Assembly: GCA_040768445.1 (NCBI GenBank)
Contig: JAXGMV010000001.1
Coordinates: 1,116,001-1,180,000, forward strand
Direction of reading: 5' to 3'
DNA length: 64,000 nucleotides
Source: JAXGMV01 sp040768445
GTDB taxonomy: Bacteria > Chloroflexota > Anaerolineae > Anaerolineales > Anaerolineaceae
Each line of letters starts with the position of its first letter. Position 1 is the first letter of the stretch. The translations under genes were made by a program, and so were the position numbers. The notes beneath the pieces are model-generated. The model was not told the origin of the DNA and made no database searches. It saw nothing but the letters and a program-made list of their open reading frames with translations. Below are positions 41,412 through 50,652 of the stretch, one piece after another.

Positions 41412-42203
41412 TTAGCTGGAGGCACTGTTGTAGCGACGCAGCGCGCGGTGGAACAGCCAGGATGCCCCGCCGATCAACAGGACAGCCTGCACAAGCAGGG
41501 CCAGCTGGGTTAGCGGCGGAAGGCTGCCGGTGAGTGCCTGCACCGGCACCGTGGTGATGACGCCGACCGGGATGATCCAGGTGAGCACCAGCTTGAGCCA
41601 GCCAGGGTAGAGCCCTAACGGGTAACGCGCCATCTGGAACAACCCGTTGAAGACCCAGGTGTACAGGAAGCCCGGGCTCCAGAATACCAGTGCGGTAAAG
41701 AATAACAACACGGCATACAGCACGGCAATGCCGATCAGCATGGTGAAGGCGAAGTTGAGCAGATTTGGAAAGGTGAACTGCAAGCCGGTTCTGAGCAGGG
41801 CGGTAAACAGCACACCCAGCCCAAGCCCCAGGTCAATCAGGGCAAACAGGCGCCATTTGCGCAGGCTGGCAAGGAATTGGATGTTTACCGGGCGTATGAG
41901 TGAGAAATCCAGCGTCCCCACCCACACCTCGCCTTCCATGCCGGCCAGGGATTCAAGGCTGGGCCCGATAAACAGGCTGCGCAGGGCTGAAGCCACCAGG
42001 TAAACGCCGAGCAGCGCCAGCGTCGAAGCAAAGGTCCAACCCTGGATGGCAGTAACCTGGTTGAACAACACCAACAGGCCGATGACACCGCCGGCAAGGT
42101 TAAGCAGGGCGTGCACCAGGCTGATCCAGAAGTTGAGGGCATAGGCTGTTTCTTCTTTGGCCGATACCCGTATAAACTGACCGATCATCCGCAAGTAATG
42201 CAT
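41412..42203 (-). CDS. ABC-2 permease, DUF990 family (second)
   Basis: The 263-residue protein has six hydrophobic helices and the family pattern EGEVWVGTLDFSLIRPVN in the cytoplasmic loop after the second helix. It forms the membrane channel with the permease encoded just upstream (one base between them) and the ATPase at 42993. Exported substrate unknown; relatives are linked to viologen or drug efflux. It is the last gene of the three-gene operon. Confidence 0.82.
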   Translation of the reverse strand: MHYLRMIGQFIRVSAKEETAYALNFWISLVHALLNLAGGVIGLLVLFNQVTAIQGWTFASTLALLGVYLVASALRSLFIGPSLESLAGMEGEVWVGTLDFSLIRPVNIQFLASLRKWRLFALIDLGLGLGVLFTALLRTGLQFTFPNLLNFAFTMLIGIAVLYAVLLFFTALVFWSPGFLYTWVFNGLFQMARYPLGLYPGWLKLVLTWIIPVGVITTVPVQALTGSLPPLTQLALLVQAVLLIGGASWLFHRALRRYNSASS

Positions 42204-42204
42204 C

Positions 42205-42996
42205 TCAGCCTCCCGCCGCAGTGTAATGCTTGAGCCCCTGCCGCCACATCACCGCAGAGAGCAGCACAGAAGCAGCAAGCCAGCCCGCCTGAATCAGCAA
42301 GCCGGACTGCATTGCAGCGCCTGATACCTGACCGGTGAGCACTTCCACCGGAAAGCCAACCATGTAGCGGAAGGGAAGAATCACAGCGGCAGTTTGCAGA
42401 GCACCGGGCAGCAAAGCAAACGGCGCCACCTGGCCGGCGAGCAGGAAGGTCAGGGTGTCCTGCACAGCCAGCAGGGCATCGGCGCGCGTTGCCCAAAATG
42501 CCAGCAGCGCCAGCCAGTAACCCCAGAAAAAACGCAGCAGCCAGGCCATCAGCAGGGCAGGGATAAACGCCAGCACAGCGGAAGAGGTGAAGGTCAAGTC
42601 GGGCTTGAGAACCAGTCCCAGGAGTAGTACCACCGGCACATCGAACACCAGGTAAACCGCTTTCCCGGCAATCTCAGCTGAGAAGGCATCCAGAATTGGC
42701 GCGACCGGGCGCAGAAGCAGTTTATTCATATCGCCAATTCGGATCAGATCGCCGACCGTCCAGTTGGTCTGGGAGTAGGTGAGCTGGTTGACAAGGATCA
42801 GCACAAGGTAATAGGCGATGAACCCGGCGCGGCTGATACCGCCGATACCCTGCTCGCCGGCAGCCGTTGACCAGACGAACATGTAGATCAACGGTGGGAT
42901 CATCCAGCCGAATGCCAGCAGCCACATAAAGGTGCGGTTCATCATCCAGCTCTGCCAGGTGGCTCGTGAGAGAGCTAACAGGGCGCGCAGTCTCAT
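42205..42996 (-). CDS. ABC-2 permease, DUF990 family (first)
   Basis: The 263-residue protein has six helices with the conserved loop LIRIGDMNKLLLRPVAPILDAF, matching the corresponding loop of its partner. Two non-identical permeases plus one ATPase is the usual arrangement of this exporter family. The start overlaps the ATPase stop by four bases. Confidence 0.82.
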   Translation of the reverse strand: MRLRALLALSRATWQSWMMNRTFMWLLAFGWMIPPLIYMFVWSTAAGEQGIGGISRAGFIAYYLVLILVNQLTYSQTNWTVGDLIRIGDMNKLLLRPVAPILDAFSAEIAGKAVYLVFDVPVVLLLGLVLKPDLTFTSSAVLAFIPALLMAWLLRFFWGYWLALLAFWATRADALLAVQDTLTFLLAGQVAPFALLPGALQTAAVILPFRYMVGFPVEVLTGQVSGAAMQSGLLIQAGWLAASVLLSAVMWRQGLKHYTAAGG

Positions 42997-43985
42997 ACTT
43001 CAGCCTCGCTGTAGATACGGTCAATTACCGTCTCAATCGGTGGGTTTTCCACGCTCAGGTCCACCACCGGCAGGCGGTTGAGCAGGGCAGCCGTGGCGGA
43101 AGAGGTTTTTGCCCGTTGGACGCGCAGCGTCAGACTGTCGGGCTGCTGGTCAAGCAGTTCACAGCCTTCCGGCAGGTCCAGCGCTGGCTGTGGCTGGCTG
43201 ATATCGAGCGTGATGCGCAGCAGTTTGAAGGGCGCCAGGTCAGCGGCGAGACCCGCCAAAGCGCCGTCATACAGCAGGCGGCCGTGATGGATGAGGATGA
43301 CACGCGGACAGAGTGCCTGCACGTCAGCCATGTAGTGGCTGGTAAGGATGACGGTGATGTGGTTATTCCGGTTGTAATCCGCCAGGAACTGCCGCAGCCT
43401 GATCTGCATGGAGACGTCCAGCCCGAGCGTGGGTTCGTCCAGGAAGAGCACATCCGGGCGGTGCAGCAGGCCGGCAACTAGCTCGCATTTCATACGCTCG
43501 CCCAGCGACATGCTGCGCACAGGGCGCTTGAGCAGGTCGCCGATATCCAGCAGGGTGACAAGCTCATCGAGCGATTGCTGATAGGCTGCTTTGGGCAGGT
43601 TGTAGATCTCGGCCAGCATTCTAAACGAGTCCAGTGGGGGAATGTCCCAGGCAACCGAGCTCTTGTTTCCCAGCACCATGCTGATGCGCTTGAGGAATGC
43701 CGGCGTCCGTTTCCACGGCTCGTAACCGAGCACGTCCAGGTGCCCCGCAGTGGGGTAGAGCAGGCCGGTCAGCATCTTCAAGGTGGTGGTTTTGCCGGCG
43801 CCGTTGGGTCCGATCAACCCCACCATTTCTCCGGCCTGTATGTTGAAACTGACCTGCTGGACGGCTTCAACATTCTCAAAACGTGGTTTGAACAGACCGC
43901 GCACAGACGCTGCCAGCCCCGGGTCTTTTTGCGGCACCCGGTATATTTTGCTTAATTGCGAAACAGTAATGGCACAATCAGGCAT
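42993..43985 (-). CDS. ABC transporter ATP-binding protein for the DUF990 exporter
   Basis: The 330-residue ATPase has Walker A GLIGPNGAGKTT, a signature region MSLGERMKCELVAGL and Walker B VLFLDEPTLGLD, with the switch His in LTSHYMADVQ. About 90 C-terminal residues form an extra domain usual in ABC-2 ATPases. First gene of the exporter operon; divergent from adenosine deaminase, with about 150 bases between starts. Confidence 0.88.
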   Translation of the reverse strand: MPDCAITVSQLSKIYRVPQKDPGLAASVRGLFKPRFENVEAVQQVSFNIQAGEMVGLIGPNGAGKTTTLKMLTGLLYPTAGHLDVLGYEPWKRTPAFLKRISMVLGNKSSVAWDIPPLDSFRMLAEIYNLPKAAYQQSLDELVTLLDIGDLLKRPVRSMSLGERMKCELVAGLLHRPDVLFLDEPTLGLDVSMQIRLRQFLADYNRNNHITVILTSHYMADVQALCPRVILIHHGRLLYDGALAGLAADLAPFKLLRITLDISQPQPALDLPEGCELLDQQPDSLTLRVQRAKTSSATAALLNRLPVVDLSVENPPIETVIDRIYSEAEV

Positions 43986-44135
43986 GGAATCACTCCAGAT
44001 AATTTGAAGAAGAATGCAGACTTAAATTGTAGTGCAGCACCAGATTTTGCGGTAGGCATTACCGCACTTACATTAACCGTGAAATTCTGTACAATAGAAC
44101 TATCAGATAAGACGAACGACCTGAGGAGTTCACGC

Positions 44136-45143
44136 ATGATTATTGACCCAGCCTTTCCCCTGATTGACCTGCACCGCCACCTGGACGGCAGTGTGCGGCT
44201 GCAGACGATACTTGATCTTGGCCGGCAGTACAACCTGACTCTGCCAGAATGGGAGCTTGAAACCCTGCGCCCGCATGTGCAGGTCACAGACCCCAAGCCG
44301 GACATAGCCGAATTCTTCAAGAAGTTCCGCTACCTGACCGGGGTGATGGTCAACCCCCAGGCCTGCCGGCGTATTGCCTATGAAAACGTCGAGGACGCAT
44401 ACAACGAGGGGATTGACTATATCGAGCTGCGCTTCAGTCCGTGGTTCATGGCTGAGCCGTACAACCTCAAGCCGGCTGCCGTGGTTGAGGCGGTTGTGGA
44501 TGGTGTGCGCGCCGGTGAACGTAATTTTGGTGTGAAAACTAATTTAATCGGCATCCTCAGCCGCTCTTACGGGGAAGAGATTGCCTCGAAGGAACTGGCG
44601 GCGCTGCTCACGCACCGGGATGACATCTGTGCACTGGACCTGGCTGGGCTGGAAGCACAGTTCCCCGGGCACTTATTTGTCGGGCATTTCAACCGGGCGC
44701 GCAATGCCGGCTGGCATATCACGGTGCATGCCGGTGAGGCGGCTGGTGCCGAGTCGGTCTGGCAGGCGATTAATGAACTGGGCGCTGAGCGGCTGGGGCA
44801 TGCCGTGCGGGCAGTTGATGACCCGCACCTGCTGGATACGTTGGTGCATCGGCGTATCGGCGTGGAATCCAACCTGACCAGCAACGTGCAGACCAGCGTG
44901 GTGAGGTCCTACGCCAGCCACCCGCTCAAGACCTTTATCGAAAAGGGCGTTCTGGCGACGATCAACACCGATGACCCGGGCATCAGCGCGATTGACCTGC
45001 CTTACGAGTACCGCATGGCGGTGGAGGAGGCAGGTTTGAGCGTGGCACAGGCGCGCCAGGCACAGCGCAATGCGCTGGAAGTTGCGTTTTTAACGAGTGA
45101 AGAAAAACAAGCGCTGGCAGCTAAAGCAACCGCCCGGGCTTAA
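44136..45143 (+). CDS. add: Adenosine deaminase
   Basis: The 335-residue TIM-barrel enzyme shows DLHRHLDGSV (zinc HxH), YIELRFSPW, TVHAGEAAG (His and catalytic Glu), RLGHAVRA and NTDDPGIS (zinc and catalytic Asp). It deaminates adenosine to inosine; adenine deaminase activity cannot be excluded. ATG 44136 follows GAGGAG closely; the longer frame from 43956 overlaps the divergent ATPase gene and lacks a site. A -10 TACAAT lies at 44090-44095. Its TAA shares a TTAA with the stop of the convergent DUF488 gene. Confidence 0.9.
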   Translation: MIIDPAFPLIDLHRHLDGSVRLQTILDLGRQYNLTLPEWELETLRPHVQVTDPKPDIAEFFKKFRYLTGVMVNPQACRRIAYENVEDAYNEGIDYIELRFSPWFMAEPYNLKPAAVVEAVVDGVRAGERNFGVKTNLIGILSRSYGEEIASKELAALLTHRDDICALDLAGLEAQFPGHLFVGHFNRARNAGWHITVHAGEAAGAESVWQAINELGAERLGHAVRAVDDPHLLDTLVHRRIGVESNLTSNVQTSVVRSYASHPLKTFIEKGVLATINTDDPGISAIDLPYEYRMAVEEAGLSVAQARQAQRNALEVAFLTSEEKQALAAKATARA

Positions 45144-45622
45144 TCCGCCAGCCAGGCTGGCTGGAGGCTGCCATCGTGACGGATGTGCAGCACCTCTATG
45201 CCGCGCTGCAGAAGCGTTTGGCTCACCAGGTGCTGACGGTGGCAGAATGCCGGGTCTTCCTCGGCACACATCACTGCCGTCGGCTCTGCCGCGGCAAGAC
45301 TGAGCAGTTCTTCGATTCCTTGCAGGTAATAATCCCTGAGCGCAATAGCTGAATAATCCACTTCTGCGCCGAATTTCGCCTCGCCGTCCGGGTAAACGGA
45401 TGGGTCTGGCGGGTAGCCGCCCAGCAGATTGCCCAGGTAGATGTAGATGATGCCTGCATCCGCCAGGCTGCGGGTGAAACGTCTGCGGTTGAAATGCGGC
45501 ACTTTGCGACTGAAAGGCAGGCTGCGGATGTCAACCAGCTGCGTGATGTTGTTATCCTGCAGCAGGCTCAGGATGTCAACCAGCGCGGCGTTTTCGTGTC
45601 CAATGGTGTAAAGTATTATCAT
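45140..45622 (-). CDS. DUF488 family protein
   Basis: The 160-residue protein has the family's LYTIGHENAALVDILSLL opening, LVDIRSLPFSRKVPHFNRRRF, the GGYPPDPSVY turn, and the C-terminal VMCAEEDPAFCHRQHLVSQTL with two Cys in the conserved C-x(6)-C-H-R pattern. The function is not established; some members have been linked to nucleotide or DNA chemistry. It converges on adenosine deaminase with a four-base stop overlap. Confidence 0.82.
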   Translation of the reverse strand: MIILYTIGHENAALVDILSLLQDNNITQLVDIRSLPFSRKVPHFNRRRFTRSLADAGIIYIYLGNLLGGYPPDPSVYPDGEAKFGAEVDYSAIALRDYYLQGIEELLSLAAAEPTAVMCAEEDPAFCHRQHLVSQTLLQRGIEVLHIRHDGSLQPAWLAD

Positions 45623-45647
45623 CTTGCCTCCAGGCTTAAGTATATGC

Positions 45648-45677
45648 TTGCTTTTGACTGAAACACATCGTTATAAT
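45648..45677 (+). promoter_or_regulatory. Promoter of the BNR lipoprotein gene
   Basis: TTGCTT (45648-45653), 18 bases, TATAAT (45672-45677), about 45 bases before the probable transcription start to ATG 45730 leader. Confidence 0.45.
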
Positions 45678-45729
45678 GAAATCAACAGGGTGGAAAATTT
45701 GGTTTTTGAAAAAAGAGAGTGAGGCTGAG

Positions 45730-46962
45730 ATGAACCTTCGGAATGGATTTCTGAAATTTGCCGTACCGCTGATGGTACTGGCACTGCTTCTGGCATGTGC
45801 GCTGCCTGAGCTGCCGCGGGAAGAAACTGAAATTGCTGTGGTCACTGATGTACCAGCGGTGACGGAGGAACAGCCTGTAGATGTACCGACCCTCACGCCT
45901 TTGACCCCGACCGATACAGCCACGCCGGAGCCCGAGCCAATGTCTCTGCCAGTACTCAGCTCTCCGACATTCAGGCTGATTGACAGGATCGATGCAGACA
46001 ACGGTTGGGGGTTGACGGCGGATAAAGTGGCCATCACCGTGGACGGCGGGGTCACCTGGTACGATGTCTCGGTTGTTGGGGTGAGTGATTACAGCCGTGC
46101 GCTAGCTTACTTCCTGGATGTAAATCATGGTTGGGTGCTGGTGCCTGCGCCAGGCGATATGAGCGGCTCGCTTTACCGCACAGCTGACCGCGGTGAAAAC
46201 TGGACTGCCAGTGCGTTCAATTACCAGTCTTCACAGATTAAGTATTTGGATGCCCTGCATGGCTATGCCATGATCGGGCTGGGTGCAGGCGCCGGCTCAA
46301 TGGCGGTGGCAGTGGTCACCACCAGCGACGGCGGCGCCACCTGGGTGCAGGTGTTTCACAATGATCCCACAGTGGCCGGAGCAAATGATAGCCTGCCGTT
46401 GGGCGGCATGAAAAACGGGGTTACTTATCGTGACACGACGTACGCATGGGCAACAGGTTCAAAGCCGCAGGATGGTTTTGTCTACCTCTACCGCAGTACT
46501 GACGGCGGCGCCAACTGGACTCAGCAAGGTCTACCGCTGCCAGCCGGCATGGAAAGTGCCATGGTCATCCTGCGATCGCCTGAGTTTTATGGTACGTCTA
46601 ATGCCCTGCTGTTCAGCTGGTTGATGACCCCGGCAGACAACCTGACCTATGTGTACCGCAGTAACGACGGCGGTGAGAGCTGGACAGCCGGCACACCCAT
46701 ACCACCCGCCCGCAGTATCACCAGCAGTGATGCCAGTAATATCTGGTCATGGCACGAGACCGGGCTGTACCACAGCACAGACAGCGGCATCACCTGGACG
46801 CTGCTTTCACCAGGGCTGCCGGGGGGATCCGATTCGGTGATCCTGGATTTTGTCTCCGGCGGGTACGGCTGGGCGCTGCTGCGTGACGGCGATGACGTCA
46901 CCCCTGATGTGCTGATGGGCACGACAGACGGTGGGCAGAACTGGACGACCCTGGCACCCTGA
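45730..46962 (+). CDS. Surface lipoprotein with BNR/Ycf48-like repeats
   Basis: The 410-residue protein has a lipoprotein signal (hydrophobic core, then L20-L-A-C23). A Thr/Pro-rich linker follows, then a beta-propeller-like region with at least five Asp-box motifs (SDGGATW, TDGGANW, NDGGESW, TDSGITW, TDGGQNW). Such propellers bind sugars or stabilise complexes; here the surface location points to carbohydrate or cell-envelope binding, not to photosystem assembly. ATG 45730 gives an intact signal; the frame opens earlier at 45676 with a lysine/glutamate-rich stretch. Confidence 0.75.
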   Translation: MNLRNGFLKFAVPLMVLALLLACALPELPREETEIAVVTDVPAVTEEQPVDVPTLTPLTPTDTATPEPEPMSLPVLSSPTFRLIDRIDADNGWGLTADKVAITVDGGVTWYDVSVVGVSDYSRALAYFLDVNHGWVLVPAPGDMSGSLYRTADRGENWTASAFNYQSSQIKYLDALHGYAMIGLGAGAGSMAVAVVTTSDGGATWVQVFHNDPTVAGANDSLPLGGMKNGVTYRDTTYAWATGSKPQDGFVYLYRSTDGGANWTQQGLPLPAGMESAMVILRSPEFYGTSNALLFSWLMTPADNLTYVYRSNDGGESWTAGTPIPPARSITSSDASNIWSWHETGLYHSTDSGITWTLLSPGLPGGSDSVILDFVSGGYGWALLRDGDDVTPDVLMGTTDGGQNWTTLAP

Positions 46963-47020
46963 GCTCCCCCGGCAGGATATAATTCAGGCAGCCAAACCAA
47001 TCTACCAGGAGGAATTCCCC

Positions 47021-47899
47021 ATGCGATCCAGAAGAGCGTTGTTGTACATGCCCGCGCACGAGATGCGCAAAATTGAAAAAGCTGCCGGATTGGGGGTGGA
47101 CTGTGTCTGCATGGATTTGGAGGACAGCGTGCCAGCGGGTGAGAAGGAAGCCGCCCGGCGAACGGCGGCAGAAGCTCTGCGCACGCTTGACTTTGGCGCG
47201 TCTGAGCGGCTGGTGCGCATCAACCCGGTCGGCTCACCGTACGCGGAGGATGATCTGCTGGCAGTGCTGCCTGCTCGACCTGACGGCATCGTGATACCTA
47301 AACTGAACATCACTGAGAGCCTGCACTGGGTGAGCAGCAAGGCAGCTGAATATGAGGCAAAACACGGTTGGGTTTTGGGCGGCATCCGGCTGATTGTGAT
47401 CATCGAATCAGCCCGGGCAATACTCAACCTGCCTGCCATATGTGCGGCTGACAGCCGGCTGGAAGCGCTGATCTTCGGCGCAGAAGATCTGGCAGCGGAT
47501 ATTGGTGCCACACGCACGGCGGCTGGAACCGAGATCCTGTATGCCCGCAGTACCATTGTTTTGCATGCGGCTGCCTTCAACCTGCAGGCGCTGGATATGG
47601 TGCATGTCAACTTCAGAGACCCAGAAGCCACTTACCGCGAGGCACTCGCCGGTGCTGAAATGGGTTTCACCGGCAAGCAGGTCATTCACCCGGCACAGGT
47701 GGCGCCGGTGCAGCGCGCTTTTACCCCTGATGATGAGACCATCCGCAAGGCACAGGCGCTGCTGGCAGAATATGAGCAGCATGCCGGGCAGGGACGCGGC
47801 GCGTTTGCTACTTCAACCGGCGACATGGTGGATGCGCCGGTGATCAAGATGGCGCAAAATGTGCTGGCTCGTGCCCGTGCGGCGGGAAAAATCCACTGA
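47021..47899 (+). CDS. CitE-like CoA-ester lyase (HpcH/HpaI family)
   Basis: The 292-residue TIM-barrel enzyme has the CitE pattern: RRALLYMPAH opening, DCVCMDLEDSVP with the metal-binding acids, RLVRINPV, IPKLN, IVIIESARAI with the second metal Glu, and FGAEDLAADIGA. It resembles human CLYBL-type lyases that split citramalyl- or malyl-CoA. No acyl-carrier or CoA-transferase citrate lyase genes adjoin, so a role in citrate fermentation is unlikely. AGGAGG lies eight bases before ATG 47021. Confidence 0.82.
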   Translation: MRSRRALLYMPAHEMRKIEKAAGLGVDCVCMDLEDSVPAGEKEAARRTAAEALRTLDFGASERLVRINPVGSPYAEDDLLAVLPARPDGIVIPKLNITESLHWVSSKAAEYEAKHGWVLGGIRLIVIIESARAILNLPAICAADSRLEALIFGAEDLAADIGATRTAAGTEILYARSTIVLHAAAFNLQALDMVHVNFRDPEATYREALAGAEMGFTGKQVIHPAQVAPVQRAFTPDDETIRKAQALLAEYEQHAGQGRGAFATSTGDMVDAPVIKMAQNVLARARAAGKIH

Positions 47900-47932
47900 G
47901 CCTCGTCAAATTACCTGACTTATAAGCCGCGC

Positions 47933-47961
47933 GTGAAAATGAGCCTGAAACGCGCTATAAT
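47933..47961 (+). promoter_or_regulatory. Promoter giving a leaderless RNase D transcript
   Basis: GTGAAA (47933-47938), 17 bases, TATAAT (47956-47961), then seven bases to ATG 47969. The distance fits transcription starting at the start codon, and no ribosome site is visible there. Confidence 0.65.
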
Positions 47962-47968
47962 GACCGGC

Positions 47969-49093
47969 ATGGAGCGTTCAACCCATGCCCCCATTTGGAT
48001 CAGCACCCCGCAGGAGCTGTCAGACCTGGCAGCCGAACTGATGCGGCACCGATTGATCGGGGTGGATACCGAATCTAACAGCCTGTTCGCCTACCGCGAG
48101 CAGGTTTGTTTGTTGCAGTTTTCTACAATGGAACACGATTACCTGGTGGACACGCTGGCGCTGGATGACCTATCACCGCTCATGCGGGTATTTGCCCATC
48201 GTTCGATTGAAAAGATTTTTCATGCCGCTGAATACGATATCATCTGCCTGAAACGTGATTACGGTTTTACCTTTAACAACTTGTTTGACACCATGCAGGC
48301 TGCACGCATACTGGGCTGGGAAGCCCTGGGGTTGGGCGCCATACTGGAGAATCTGTACGGCGTGCAGGTGGATAAGCGCTTCCAGCGCGCCAATTGGGCC
48401 AGGCGGCCGCTCTCAGATGAACAGGTCTATTACGCCAGCCAGGATACCCATTACCTGATCAGACTGCGCGAGCACCTGGGCAATGAACTGCTGCGCAGCC
48501 GGCGCATGACCCTGGCGCAGGAAGATTTTAAACGGCTGACAAAGGTGGAAGGCGGCAACGGTGAGAAGAACGGCAGCTGCTGGAAGGCGGTCGGTAAGAA
48601 CGATCTGACCCCGCGCCAGATGGCGGTGTTTCAGGCGTTGTGGCTGCTGCGTGAGACGTTGGCAGAAAAGATGGACAGGCCACCTTTCAAGGTGCTCACC
48701 AACCAGGCGCTGGTTGACCTGGCAAAAGCCAGCCCGACCAGCCTTTCTGAACTGGAGACCATCCCTGGCGTGGGGCATAACAACGTCCGCCGTTTTGGCA
48801 GTGATTTACTGAAAGCTGTACAGCACGGATTGACTGCAGAACCACCAGTGCGCAGCCCGAGCCGCCGGCCGGATGATGCCTACATGAACCGGCTGGAACG
48901 TTTGAAACAGTGGCGCAAAGCCACCGCGCGCGCCATGGGGGTGGAATCGGACGTGGTGCTGCCGCGCGACCTGATGGAACATGCGGCCAACGATCACCCC
49001 CATACACTGGAAGAACTGCAGCATATCATGCAGGACACACCCTGGCGCTTCAGGCATTTTGGCAGCCAGCTCGTGCAGGTTATAAATACATAA
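47969..49093 (+). CDS. rnd: Ribonuclease D
   Basis: The 374-residue protein has the DEDDy 3'-5' exonuclease domain (GVDTESNSL; HAAEYDIICLKRDYG; YYASQDTHYL with the Tyr-x3-Asp). Two HRDC domains follow (about 205-285 and 300-372), the E. coli RNase D plan. It trims tRNA and other RNA 3' ends. The frame is open from 47933, but the -10 box lies inside that part, so ATG 47969 is the likely start. Confidence 0.88.
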   Translation: MERSTHAPIWISTPQELSDLAAELMRHRLIGVDTESNSLFAYREQVCLLQFSTMEHDYLVDTLALDDLSPLMRVFAHRSIEKIFHAAEYDIICLKRDYGFTFNNLFDTMQAARILGWEALGLGAILENLYGVQVDKRFQRANWARRPLSDEQVYYASQDTHYLIRLREHLGNELLRSRRMTLAQEDFKRLTKVEGGNGEKNGSCWKAVGKNDLTPRQMAVFQALWLLRETLAEKMDRPPFKVLTNQALVDLAKASPTSLSELETIPGVGHNNVRRFGSDLLKAVQHGLTAEPPVRSPSRRPDDAYMNRLERLKQWRKATARAMGVESDVVLPRDLMEHAANDHPHTLEELQHIMQDTPWRFRHFGSQLVQVINT

Positions 49094-49121
49094 TAAAAGA
49101 AAGAGGGAGGACTTTACCCAC

Positions 49122-50519
49122 ATGAATATTCATTTTAACGGCGGTGCCGGCACAGTGACCGGCTCGCAATTCCTGATTGAAGTTAATAACAAGCGCCTGC
49201 TGTTGGACTGCGGACTGTACCAGGGCAAGCGCGATGAAAGCCTGCTGCGTAACCGCGGCTTTGCCTTTAACCCGGCCAAGCTGGATGCGGTCATTCTCTC
49301 GCATGCACACATTGACCACAGCGGCAACCTGCCCAACCTGGTGAAGCAGGGCTACAACGGCCCGATCTATGCTACTGAAGGTACAGTTGGATTGGCTGAC
49401 CTGATGCTGCGCGACTCGGCGCATATCCAGGAATCGGATGCGGAGTATATGAACCGCAAGCGCGCCAAGCGCCGCCAACCGCTGATTGAGCCAATATACA
49501 CGGTTGAAGATGCCGAGCAGGTCATTCAACTCTTCCAGGGGCTCAGGTACAACGAAATCTTTTCTCCGGTTGAAGGCGTGACTGCCCACCTGGTGGACGC
49601 CGGGCATATCCTTGGTTCAAGCAGTGTGGTGCTGGATATTGAGGAAGATCACCGCAAGTTCAGGCTGTGGTTCTCGGGCGATATTGGACGCTACAAGCTG
49701 CCGCTGATGCGCGACCCGGTGCTGCCTTCGGAAGCTGACTACCTGATGATGGAGTGTACCTATGGTGACAAGGTTCACCCTGACCCGGAAGAATCTTACC
49801 GGCAGTTGAGGGACGTTGTCAGCCGCACCATTAAGCGGCGCGGCAAGCTGATTATTCCGGCGTTTGCCGTGGGGCGTACCCAGGAGCTGGTATACAACCT
49901 CAACCGCATGATCGTTGAGAAGGAAATCCCTGCCATACCGGTGTTCGTGGACAGCCCACTGGCGGTCAACACCACCGATGTTTTTCGGCAGTTCAAGCAT
50001 TATTTTGACGCAGAGACGCAGGAGTTTGTTGCCAGCGGCAAGCACCGCGCCCTGATGTTCGACGGGCTGACCTACACCCGCTCGGTGCAGGAATCTATTG
50101 ACCTGAATGATAATCATGAACCGATGGTGATCATCTCGGCTTCCGGCATGGCGGAAGCTGGACGCATCCTGCATCATCTGAAACACAATATCGAAAGCGA
50201 ACAGAACACCATCGCCATTGTCTCCTGGCAGGCGCCAAACACGCTTGGCCGCCGGCTGGTGGAGGGCGAGCGGGACATTAAGATCTTTGGTCAACGCTAT
50301 TACCGACGGGCTGAAGTGGTGAGCATACAGGGCTTCTCAGCCCATGCCGGGCAGAACATGCTGTTGGAATATGCCGCCGCCAGCCAGGACAGCCTTGAGA
50401 AGGTGATATTGGTGCACGGTGAGGAACGCGGCGCCCTGCCCCTGAAGCAGTTGATTTTGGAGAAGACCAAAATTAAGTCAGTAGAGTACCCGGAGCAGTT
50501 CCAAATTCTCGAAATCTGA
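49122..50519 (+). CDS. Metallo-beta-lactamase/beta-CASP RNA nuclease (CPSF-like)
   Basis: The 465-residue protein has the metal motif SHAHIDHSGNLP, DAGHILGSS, WFSGDIGR, the beta-CASP insert with MECTYGDK, IIPAFAVGRTQEL, ISASGMAEAGRILHHL, and the C-terminal RMM motif GFSAHAGQ. It resembles the bacterial CPSF/YSH1-type proteins that cut or degrade RNA. RNase J at 17698 is a different branch of the same fold, so the genome has at least two. AGAGGGAGG precedes the start. Confidence 0.88.
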   Translation: MNIHFNGGAGTVTGSQFLIEVNNKRLLLDCGLYQGKRDESLLRNRGFAFNPAKLDAVILSHAHIDHSGNLPNLVKQGYNGPIYATEGTVGLADLMLRDSAHIQESDAEYMNRKRAKRRQPLIEPIYTVEDAEQVIQLFQGLRYNEIFSPVEGVTAHLVDAGHILGSSSVVLDIEEDHRKFRLWFSGDIGRYKLPLMRDPVLPSEADYLMMECTYGDKVHPDPEESYRQLRDVVSRTIKRRGKLIIPAFAVGRTQELVYNLNRMIVEKEIPAIPVFVDSPLAVNTTDVFRQFKHYFDAETQEFVASGKHRALMFDGLTYTRSVQESIDLNDNHEPMVIISASGMAEAGRILHHLKHNIESEQNTIAIVSWQAPNTLGRRLVEGERDIKIFGQRYYRRAEVVSIQGFSAHAGQNMLLEYAAASQDSLEKVILVHGEERGALPLKQLILEKTKIKSVEYPEQFQILEI

Positions 50520-50527
50520 GGTGTATC

Positions 50528-50536
50528 TGCTATAAT
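50528..50536 (+). promoter_or_regulatory. Extended -10 promoter of tRNA-Ser
   Basis: TGCTATAAT (50528-50536), 15 bases before the tRNA. The same nonamer stands before the ygeY-like gene at 59494-59502. Confidence 0.6.
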
Positions 50537-50551
50537 TAGCGGGTTGAAGAT

Positions 50552-50638
50552 GGAGAGGTGCCAGAGCGGCCGATCGGGGCGGTCTCGAAAACCGTTGTGG
50601 TCTTCGGATCACCGTGGGTTCGAATCCCACCCTCTCCG
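50552..50638 (+). tRNA. tRNA-Ser (CGA)
   Basis: The 87-base sequence folds as a class II tRNA: acceptor GGAGAGG/CCTCTCC with G73, anticodon arm CGGTCTCGAAAACCG (anticodon CGA), a long variable arm TGTGGTCTTCGGATCACC, and T-arm GTGGGTTCGAATCCCAC. No CCA is encoded. The long variable arm confirms serine. Confidence 0.95.
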
Positions 50639-50652
50639 CTCACTACGTTCGC

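Noticed and set aside
43956..44135. Longer N-terminus for adenosine deaminase
   Set aside because: It would overlap the start of the divergent ABC gene; the GAGGAG site and the family start point to 44136.
45730..46962. Photosystem II assembly factor (Ycf48) role for the BNR-repeat lipoprotein
   Set aside because: Nothing else in the window is photosynthetic; the Asp-box propeller is a general fold and the lipoprotein signal points to the cell surface.
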